Assembly (NCBI RefSeq): GCF_000328565.1
Contig: NC_019966.1
Location: 2,542,001 to 2,606,000 of the forward strand
Direction: 5' to 3'
DNA: 64,000 nt
Source of the DNA: Mycobacterium sp. JS623
Lineage (GTDB): Bacteria > Actinomycetota > Actinomycetes > Mycobacteriales > Mycobacteriaceae
Position 1 is the stretch's first letter. Each line of letters starts with the position of its first letter. A program made the translations under genes and the position numbers. A model generated the notes under the pieces. It made no database searches. It had not been told where the DNA came from and was given only the letters and a program-made list of their open reading frames with translations. Below are positions 46,190-54,445 of this stretch, one piece after another.

Positions 46190-46974
46190 TGGACGGGACG
46201 GACGCCGCAACTCTCTTGCGCGCCGAGCGGATACCCGCCGAGGCCGCCCGCCTTGTCGGATCCGCCGCGGAGCAATCGCTGCTGCTGCGGATCACCGGCT
46301 CGGTGGCCGTGCATCTGCACTGCCCCCGGCACAACGCGTTGATGCGCGCGCTTGGCCGACGTCCGTTCTACGACATCGACTTCTGGGGACGCGATCGCGA
46401 TCACCAGCGAATCGATACGTTCTTCCTGACGCAGGGCTACCTCGCTGACCCGGCAGCGCGTGGCCTGAGAGAGTGGGGCATCAAGCGGCAGATCTTCGCC
46501 CACCCCGAAACGGGCATCAAGATCGACGTCTTCATGGACACCCTGGTAATGGCGCATTCGATCAAGTTCGCCGACCGGCTCGAACTGGCCGACCCGTGCA
46601 TCTCGCTGGCCGACCTGCTGCTCTCTAAGCTGCAGATCCACGAGATGACGGCCAACGACCTGATCGACCTCACCGTGCTGCTCGGTGAGCACCGGATCGG
46701 GTTGCAGTCGGCCGGACAGATCGACCTCAACCGCATCCGCGACGTGCTGTGCGACGACTGGGGATTCTGGTACTCGGCCGACCTGAACCTGGCACTGCTG
46801 CACGACTCGGTGCAGCGGCACGGTGTTGACCCGGTGTTGGCGGCCCGGGTCCGGACACAGATCGAGACCTTGCGGGCGCACCTGGCCGAGGCGCCCAAGT
46901 CCCGGCGTTGGAAGATGCGGGCCAAGGTCGGCACCCGCAAGCGGTGGTACCAACAGGTCGATGAGGTCAGCTAA
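46189..46974 (+). CDS. Nucleotidyltransferase-fold protein of unknown function
   Basis: The 261-residue protein keeps a minimal nucleotidyltransferase active site: RITGSVAVHL (Gly-Ser at 37-38), FYDIDFWG (Asp 62, Asp 64) and GIKIDVFMD (Asp 113). The helical segment LADLLLSKLQIHEMTANDLIDLTVLL is like that of AbiEii/aminoglycoside nucleotidyltransferase-type proteins. A basic C-terminus (KSRRWKMRAKVGTRKRWY) follows. The ATG overlaps the permease stop by one base. I cannot assign the transferred group or acceptor. Confidence 0.7.
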   Translation: MDGTDAATLLRAERIPAEAARLVGSAAEQSLLLRITGSVAVHLHCPRHNALMRALGRRPFYDIDFWGRDRDHQRIDTFFLTQGYLADPAARGLREWGIKRQIFAHPETGIKIDVFMDTLVMAHSIKFADRLELADPCISLADLLLSKLQIHEMTANDLIDLTVLLGEHRIGLQSAGQIDLNRIRDVLCDDWGFWYSADLNLALLHDSVQRHGVDPVLAARVRTQIETLRAHLAEAPKSRRWKMRAKVGTRKRWYQQVDEVS

Positions 46975-46989
46975 TGGGGGTTGGCGCGC

Positions 46990-47955
46990 TCAGCCCGGCA
47001 CGTAGCCGACGGCCGCGTCGACGACGTTGTGCAACGGTTCGCCGCGCCGCCACCTCTGCAGGTTGTCGGTGAAGACGGTCATCATGTCGACCTCGAACCC
47101 GACGTAGTCGCCGGACATGTGGGGCGACACAAGCACATTCGGCATCGACCACAAGGGCGAGCCGGCCGGCAGCGGCTCGACCTCGAACACGTCCAGTGCC
47201 GCGCCGGCGATCGTCCCGGCCCGAAGCGCGTCGATCAGCTCGGCCTCGACGACGGTTGGTCCGCGCCCGATGTTTACGACGTACCCGCGTGGCCCGAGCG
47301 CGTTTAGCACCTCGGCTCCGACGAGCGCGGTGGTGGCCGGTGTGAGCGGAACGGCCAGCACGAGCAGGTCGACGTCCGCAGCCACCGAGACGAGGTCGTG
47401 CGAGCTTCGTATCGGCCCGAAGTCCGGGTCGAGGTCAGGGGTGCGACCGATCAGGGTGACGTGGACGTCGAGGCGGGCGAGGCGGTCGGCGATGGCCCGG
47501 CCGATCGATCCGGTGCCCAACACCGCCGCCCGGGCCCCGGCGAGCCGCCCCGTGGCACGGTATTGCCAGGTGCTCTTCTGTTGCAGGGCCCAGGTGTCGG
47601 CGAGCCCCTTGACGTGCGCCAGCAACGCCGCCAGCACCCATTCGGAAATCGACGTGTCGAATACACCGCGCGAGTTGGTCAGCACGATCGACTCCAGCTC
47701 CGGGCAGATAAGCCGGTTTACCCCGACCGACGCAGCGTGTACCCAGCGCAGTTCGTCGGTCCGGCGCAGCAGCGGAGCGAGGTCGGCGAAGCGGTGGTCC
47801 CAGATGTACAGCACCGACGCGCCTGCCAGTTCCTCGTGGCTGGGGGCCGAGTCGATCTGGACTACCTCGATGTCGCCGGGGATCAGATGCAGCGGAGGCG
47901 GCGGTGCGTCAGGGTCGGGCTCGATCAGGACGAGCACGCGGGGGCAATCCGGCAC
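46990..47955 (-). CDS. D-2-hydroxyacid dehydrogenase (NAD-dependent)
   Basis: The 321-residue protein has an N-terminal catalytic/substrate part, the NAD motif VLGTGSIGRAIADRLARL (GxGxxG) and the catalytic Arg (NIGRGP), Glu (DVFEVEPLP) and His (VSPHMSGDY). It should oxidise or reduce a 2-hydroxy/2-keto acid. I favour the GTG at 47955 (GGAG 5 nt upstream) over the TTG at 47970. It is alone on the minus strand and divergent from the class II aldolase with operator 3 between them. Confidence 0.9.
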   Translation of the reverse strand: MPDCPRVLVLIEPDPDAPPPPLHLIPGDIEVVQIDSAPSHEELAGASVLYIWDHRFADLAPLLRRTDELRWVHAASVGVNRLICPELESIVLTNSRGVFDTSISEWVLAALLAHVKGLADTWALQQKSTWQYRATGRLAGARAAVLGTGSIGRAIADRLARLDVHVTLIGRTPDLDPDFGPIRSSHDLVSVAADVDLLVLAVPLTPATTALVGAEVLNALGPRGYVVNIGRGPTVVEAELIDALRAGTIAGAALDVFEVEPLPAGSPLWSMPNVLVSPHMSGDYVGFEVDMMTVFTDNLQRWRRGEPLHNVVDAAVGYVPG

Positions 47956-47989
47956 GGCTGCTCCATTCAATTACGGCTACATAGGAATG

Positions 47990-48012
47990 CTTTTCGATAG
48001 TATATCGAAAAG
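47990..48012. promoter_or_regulatory. Operator 3: 23-bp palindrome with CGATA-GTA-TATCG core
   Basis: Arms CTTTTCGATA (47990-47999) and TATCGAAAAG (48003-48012) are perfect with a 3-bp centre GTA. It lies in the 93-bp divergent gap of the D-2-hydroxyacid dehydrogenase and aldolase genes and abuts a plus-strand TATATAT (48014-48020), a plausible -10 for the aldolase, so binding would block transcription. Confidence 0.7.
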
Positions 48013-48048
48013 GTATATATCCGCTGAGTAGTGAGAGAATAAACACCA

Positions 48049-48819
48049 ATGCCTGACATGACGACCGATCGTCACTTTCTCGACCCGGGGACCTACGAGC
48101 CCGATATCACTAATCCCGCCGAGCTACGAGCACATCGCAAGCGCAGGCTCGCGCTGGCCTATCGGGTGTTCGGCGCGATGGGCTGGGGGTCCCTCGGCGA
48201 TGGACACATCTCCGCGCGCGACCCAGAGCGACCCGACTGCTTCTGGCTCGGGCGCTATGGTGTGCCGTTCCGGTACATGACAACCGAGGACCTGGTGCTG
48301 GTCCGTGGCGACGGCACCATCGAAGGCGACGGCCACATCAACATGGCGGCGTACTACATTCACGCGCCGGTGCACGAGGCACGGCCCGAGATCGTCTCCG
48401 CCGCCCATTGCCATACGCCCTACGGGACGCCGTTCTCGGCGAACGTCATCAAGCTCGAGCCGATCTCGCAGGAGTCGTGTGCGTTCTTTGGCGATCACGA
48501 GATCTTCGACGACGAGGAGGTCAACATCGGGTCGACCGACGGCGGCAAGCGGATCGCGGCGGCGATCGGCGGTGCCCGCGCGGTGATCCTGCGCAATCAT
48601 GGTCTGCTGACGGTCGGTGCCAGCGTCGACGCAGCGGTCGGCTACTTCCTATTGATGGAACGCTGCGCCGAGGTCCAGATGAAGGCCCGCGACGCCCGCC
48701 CGATCGGGCACGAGTCGGCTCGGCGGGTTCACGACGAGCTCGACGAGGTCGCCGCGTGGCAGGTATTCCAGTGGGCGCAGCGCACCTACGTGCCCGACAT
48801 CAGCGTGGCCGGGCAGTAG
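48049..48819 (+). CDS. Class II aldolase/adducin family protein
   Basis: The 256-residue protein has a class II aldolase fold: GHISARDP (about residues 52-59), HEARPEIVSAAHCHTPYG (Glu 110; zinc His 120 and 122) and LRNHGLL (third His, about 184). Members do retro-aldol cleavage of sugar phosphates, or decarboxylation. The residues look intact, so it should be active. It is divergent from the D-2-hydroxyacid dehydrogenase; together they could handle a C-C cleavage product. Confidence 0.88.
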   Translation: MPDMTTDRHFLDPGTYEPDITNPAELRAHRKRRLALAYRVFGAMGWGSLGDGHISARDPERPDCFWLGRYGVPFRYMTTEDLVLVRGDGTIEGDGHINMAAYYIHAPVHEARPEIVSAAHCHTPYGTPFSANVIKLEPISQESCAFFGDHEIFDDEEVNIGSTDGGKRIAAAIGGARAVILRNHGLLTVGASVDAAVGYFLLMERCAEVQMKARDARPIGHESARRVHDELDEVAAWQVFQWAQRTYVPDISVAGQ

Positions 48820-48840
48820 CGGTGCGGCGGATTGCGTGAC

Positions 48841-49100
48841 TTGGGGAACATCGGTGGCGACATGGCATCCCGTACGTGTCCGGCGATCCGGAATTGGATC
48901 TCGAGCCATTGTGAGATTTGATCGACGATGCGCTCGCCGAGTCATGCGTCGCTGCGCGTTTTCTGCCCGACTGTCGTGGTCGAGCCGGGCCGCGCGATCA
49001 GCGCACACGCCGATGCAACGCTCTATCGGATTCTGTGGGTGCAGCCACAACCCGGCGGACGCACCGCCGTGGTTGGTGGATGGCGCGTCGATCAGCTATT
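48841..49100 (+). pseudogene. Decayed diaminopimelate decarboxylase-like (LysA-type) fragment
   Basis: Two frames together read like the C-terminal half of the barrel and the start of the sheet domain of PLP-dependent decarboxylases of the LysA group. Frame one has HGIPYVSGDPELDLE, then an in-frame TGA at 48912, then DLIDDALAESCVAARFLP. After a shift near 48970 comes VVVEPGRAISAHA, ATLYRIL, QPGGRT and a degraded VVGG. The EPGRA segment is the family signature. No start, PLP lysine region or C-terminal Cys/Tyr motif remains. The 272-bp gap between aldolase and msrB has no other content. Confidence 0.7.
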
Positions 49101-49505
49101 GGGCACCAGCCGCAGCGAAATCGAGTTGATGCAATAACGCTGGTCGGTCGGAGTGGGATAGCCCTCGCCCTCGAAGACGTGGCCGAGGTGGCTATGGCAG
49201 TTGGCGCACAGGACCTCGACACGATGCATGCCCAGCGAGTCGTCAGACCGCAGGATCACCGCATCAGAGTCGGCCGGGTCGAAGAAGGACGGCCAGCCGC
49301 AATGGGATTCGAATTTCTCGCTGCTGCGGAACAATTCGGCGCCGCACGCCCGGCACTCGTACACGCCCTCGGTCTTGGTATCGGTGTACTCGCCAGTGAA
49401 CGGCCGCTCGGTGCCCGCCTGACGAAGCACGTGGAATTCCTCCGGGGTGAGCTTCTTGCGCCACTCGTCGTCGGTGAGCTGCAGTTTGGGAGCGGGTGTG
49501 GTCAT
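49092..49505 (-). CDS. msrB: Peptide-methionine (R)-S-oxide reductase
   Basis: MsrB reduces R-methionine sulfoxide in proteins after oxidative damage. The 137-residue protein has two zinc-binding pairs (CRACGAELF and CANCHSHLGHVF), the substrate motif HCGWPSFFDP, and the catalytic cysteine in RYCINSISLRL. It corresponds to Rv2674. Its ATG overlaps the stop of the giant cyclase by 4 bp, so it should be translated with it, an unusual linkage of a repair enzyme to a signalling protein. Confidence 0.95.
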   Translation of the reverse strand: MTTPAPKLQLTDDEWRKKLTPEEFHVLRQAGTERPFTGEYTDTKTEGVYECRACGAELFRSSEKFESHCGWPSFFDPADSDAVILRSDDSLGMHRVEVLCANCHSHLGHVFEGEGYPTPTDQRYCINSISLRLVPNS

Positions 49506-52500
49506 GATTCCACGCTAGCCCGCTGCTCGGCGTAAGCAAACGCGGCGGCCTCGTCGTCGAGGTCGAATTCGCGCTCTGACGTCATCTGTCCGTCGCGAAA
49601 CTCGGTCACGCTAAGCCGTGTCCATACATATTGCTCGCCATCCTGACCGACGGCCTCGCGATCCGTGCGGCTGACGCAACATGTCGGCGATACCCAGCGA
49701 ACGGCCCGATGGCATGTTCGTGCCCGGGCGACCGTCGTGTTGAAATCCTCGATGAAGGGGCGAGCCGCCGTGGCCGTCGTGTCCGCAAACGCGGAGCTCG
49801 ACCGCATCTCGAAGCGCATCTCGGGGGCGGTGAGTTCGCCGAACAAGCGGTCAAGGTCGCCGCGGTTCAGAGTGACCAGCCACTCGGTCTGAGCCGCACC
49901 TGCGTCGGCGAACGCCGCGCCTTCCTCTGAGTAATAACGCCGGTCGAGCTCGCGGTACGCGCCCTCGAAGTCGTCTTCTTCGAAGCGGCCCTCATAGACG
50001 AACAGCCCGGTTTCGTCGACCTCATGAACGATCAGGTATGTCGTCTCATATCCCGCGTCATTCGACCAGCGGCTCCAGCCCAAATGAAGGTGCTCTCCCC
50101 GGACCGCGAGCGTTCGGCTCTCGAACTGGTTGTACTGGGCCAAGATGCCTTCGACGGCGGATCGCACGCTGCCGAGTGGATTTCCGCCCAGCCGCCGTCG
50201 ATCGTCGTACACGAACTGATCGCAGTAGCACGCCGCCATGCCGTCGACATCGTGGGCCTGAGCGGCTCCGCCCACGGCATCCCATGTCTGGCTGGCGCGG
50301 TTTACGACTGGTAGCCGGGTGGTGGCCGTACGGGCCCGCTGCTCGGCGTAGGCGAAGGCGGCCTCCTCGTCCTCGAGTTCGAAAATGCACGTCGATTCGA
50401 GCTGACCGTCGCGAACCTCCAGTGAGGTGATGCAGCTCCAGACATACCGTTCGCCGTCGAGTCCGACTGCTTCGCGCTCAAAGCGACCGACCATCGACGT
50501 CGGGGTCGGCCAGCGAATCGCCGAGTGCCAAGACCGCACTGATTCGACCATAGAGCCGAACTCCTCACGGCTGGCGCGAAACTCCACCCCGGAGCGATCT
50601 CCGAAAACGGACCGAGACCGATTCTCGACGCGAAAGCCGGGGGAGGTGAGGTCGCCGAACGCACGATCGAGGTCGCCCTGGTTCTCGGCGGCAAAAAACT
50701 CCGTTGTCACAGCGCCCGATTCGGCACTCGCTGCACCTTCTCCGGCGTAGTAGCGTCGCTCGAGCTCGCGGTACGCGGCCACGAAGTCGTCTCCGTCGAA
50801 GCGGCCTTGGTACTCAACGCGTCCGACATCGTCGACCTCGCACACCGTCAGATAGGTCTCTTCATTGCCGTCGTCGTCCCACCAGCGGCTCCAGCGTAAT
50901 TCCAGCCGCTCACCTCTGACGGCCAGCGTGCGCGATACGAGGTGCGAATATTGTGCGAGGAGGCGCTCGAGCGCACGTCGCATCGCGCTGAGACCGACGA
51001 AAGGGTCGCCGCTGAGGTGTCGATGGTCCTCGTAGACGAACCGATCCGATGAGAGTGCGAGTGCACCGTTGACGTCGCGAGTTTGCATCGCCCGCACTGA
51101 GATATCGATTACCTGACTTGCTCTGTTCGTGACGGCGAGCCGGCTGGTAGTCGCCCGCACGCGTTCCTCGACGTAGGCGAACGCCGCCGCCTCATCCTCG
51201 AGCTCGAAACGGCAGAGCGAGACCAGCCGCCCGTCGCGGATCTCGGTTACGTGAAGCCTTGCCCACGTGTACTTTTCGCCGCCTTGTCCGATGGCCTCCC
51301 GCTCGAGGCGGGCGATGCCCCACTCGGGCGACAACCAGCACAACGCGGAGCTCCAGGACTTAGTCGAGGCGACCATGCCGTTCAGTTCCTCGAAGGTGGC
51401 GCGGAACTCGGCTGCAGTGGGATCTCCGAAAACCGACAACGACCGATTCTCGACGCGCAAGTCGGGGGCGGTGAGCTCATTGAAGAGTCGGTCGAAATCG
51501 CCTCGATTCAGCGCAGTCACCCATTCGGTGCCGACTGCGCCCCCGGCGGCGAATGCCGCGCCTTCGCCTGCGTAGTAACGGCGTTCGAGTTCGCGATACG
51601 CGCTCTCGAAATCATCCCCGTCAAAGCGACCGTGATAGTCGATCCGACCATCGTCGTCCACTTCGAACACGGTTAGGTACGTCGCCTCGTTCCCGTCGTC
51701 GTCCCACCATCGAGTCCAGCGCAATTCCAAGCGCTCACCTCGGACGGCCAGCACGCGCCCCTCGATGTGTGGGTACTGCTCGAGAAGGCGCGCCGATGCC
51801 TGGAATAACTCTGCGGTGCTCTCGATGGGATCACCGCTCAATCGGCGGCGATCGTCGTACATAAAGTTTTCTGAATGCAGCGCAACGGCACCGCGGACAT
51901 CATTGCCTTGCATCGCCCGCAACAACGTATCCACCATCTGGGTCGCCCTGTTCGTGACAGCGAGTCTGCTGGTGGTGGCCCGCACCCGTTCCTCGGCCAA
52001 CGCGAATGCGGCGTCTTCGTCGTCGAGCTCGAAACGCCATGCTGCAGCGAACCGCCCTTCGCGGATCTCACTTACGTGAAGCCATGTCCACGTGTACTTT
52101 TCCCTGTCGAGTCCCGATGCCTCTCGCTCGAAGCGAAGGACGACAATGGTGGGCGACAGCCAGCACATGGCCGAATTCCACGACCGCGACCAGGTGACCA
52201 TCGCGTTGAGCTCATCAAAAGCGCCGCGGACCTCAGCCGCCGAGCGATCGACGAAGACCGATCGTGATCGGTTCATGACGCGCATATCGGGGGCGGTGAG
52301 CTCACCGAACAATCTGCCGAAGTCGCCCTGGTTCAACGCGACTACCCATTCAGTCTCTATGGCGCCCCCCTCGGCGAATGCCGCGCCCTCGCCTGCGTAG
52401 TAACGGCGCTCGAGTTCGCGATAGGCACCCTCGAAGTCGTCTTCGTCGAAGCGGCCGTCATACGTCACCCGGCCGTCGTCGTCAACTTCTCGCACGTGCA

Positions 52501-54445
52501 GATACGCAGTTTCATTGCCTGCGTCGTCCGAGAACCGACTCTGGTGTAGTACCAGGCGTTCACCTCGAACGGCCAACGTGCGCCACTCGATGTACGGATA
52601 CTGCGCGGCCATGCGCTCCACAGCAGTCCGCATTGCGTCAGCGCTCTCGATCGGGTCGCCCCGGAAGCGGCGGCGATCGTCGTACACGAAGGGATCAGCG
52701 TAGGCCGCAACAACGGCGTCGTGATCGTGTGTTTGCATTGCGCGCCAAGTCATCCCAGTGGCGTCGCTGGCGCTATTGCTGACCGCAAGCCAGCTGGGCG
52801 TTGACCGCACACGTTCTTCTGCGTAGGCGAACGCCGCTTCCTCGTCTTCCACATCGAACTGGCAGGCTGACACAAGCCGACCGTTGCGGATCTCGCTGAC
52901 GTGGAGTCGAGTCCATGAGTAGTGCTCGCCGTCGTGGCCGATGGCCTCGCGCTCAAAGCATCCAACAACCACTGTCGGTGACAACCAAACCAGCACCTGC
53001 AGTAATGTCCGCGCTGATGTGACCATCGCGTCGAGGACACCGATGCTTTCGCGAAACCCCGCGGCGGACAGATCTGGCAGAGCTGAGCGCGAACGGTTCT
53101 CGATGCGTATGTCGGGAGTGCTGAGTTCGCCGAGGATGCGGTCAAGATCACCCCGGTTCAGGGCCATCACCCAATCGGTGACAGTGGCACCCGGTTCGGC
53201 GAATGCCGCACCTTCTCCGGCATAGTAGCGGCGCTCGAGTTCGAGGTAAGCGCCCTCGAAATCGTCGTCATCGAAGCGGATGAAATGGCTTACCCGTCGG
53301 TCGTCGTCGGTTTCAATTATGTAGAGGGTCGGCGTCTGGTTACCGTCGTCGTCAGACCAACGACTCCACAGGAGATGCAATCGCTGACCGCGCACCGCCA
53401 GAACGCGAAACTCGAACCGGGTGTAATGCTCGAAGACGCGCTCGATTGCAGTGCGCATCGCATCGCGGGTGACGATGGGGTCACCGCTAAGGCGTCGCCG
53501 ATCGTCGTAGACGAACTCATCGGCGTAGGCGGAGAGCGTGGCGTCGACGTCATGGGCCCGCGTCGCTTCGATGAACGCAGGCAAAAACTCGCACGACTCG
53601 TTTGTGATCGCCAGGCGGCTCGTGGTCCCGCGAAGTCGGGTCTCGGCGTAGGCGAAGGCGGCGGTCTCGTCTTCGAGGTCGAAGCTGCAGACCGCTGCGA
53701 TTTGACCGTCGCGAATCTCGCCCGCGCTGAACCATGCCCACGCATAATTCTCGCCGTCCGGCCCGATGGCTTCGCGTTCGAATCGACATACCATCACGGT
53801 CGGCGACAGCCAGATCACCGCGGAGTTCCACAACCGCGCCGATGCCACCATCGCGTTGAGCCCCTCAAAGCCGGTGCGAATCTCGGTGGCGTAGTCGTTG
53901 GTGAAGGGGGCGCGGGAACGATTCTCCAAGTGTGCTTCTGAACTGATGAGTTCTCCGAACGCCCGGTCAAAGTCGCCCCGGTTCAGCGCTGCCAACCACT
54001 CCGTGATGACGCCTCCCGCGTCTGCGGAGACCACCCCGTCTCCGGAGTAATAGCGGCGGTCGAGCTCGCGGTAGGCGCTCTCGAAGTCGTCCTCGTCGAA
54101 ACGGCCCTCGTAGGCTAGCCGTCCGCTTTCGTCGATCTCGTGCACAAGCAAATACGTTGACTCGTAGCCGGCGTCATTCGAGACGTGGCCTAGACTCATA
54201 ACTAAACGCTCACCGCGTACCGCGAGCACGTGGCTGTCGAATCGGCTGTAGTGCAGCAGGATTCGTGTGAGAGCAGAGCGCATTGCGGTGTTGTCGGGGA
54301 TAGGTTCACCGCTGGTGAGTCGCCGATCGTCGGACACGAACGGGTCGGAATAACATCCGATGGCGGTGTCGACATCACTTGTGAGCATCGCTTTGACGAG
54401 ATCCTCCACCGTCTGGCTCGCCCGGTTCCTCAATGTCAGACGTGA
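49502..54445 (-). repeat. Six tandem 825-bp coding repeats (SnoaL-like double units)
   Basis: The 3' part of the giant gene has units starting at the equivalent S/T-x-L codon at 54445, 53620, 52795, 51970, 51145 and 50320. The spacing is exactly 825 bp (275 codons) each time; the last runs 819 bp to the stop. Each unit has two NTF2/SnoaL-like halves: one with F-V-Y-D-D-R-R-R-L-S-G-D-P, one with W-V-x-A-L-N-R-G-D-F-D-R. A linker RRYYAGEGAAFAE joins them. Confidence 0.9.

Noticed and set aside
49502-54445. Regular repeat spacing as a possible CRISPR or satellite array
   Set aside because: Units are 825 bp, in one reading frame, and vary by codon substitutions as coding repeats do.
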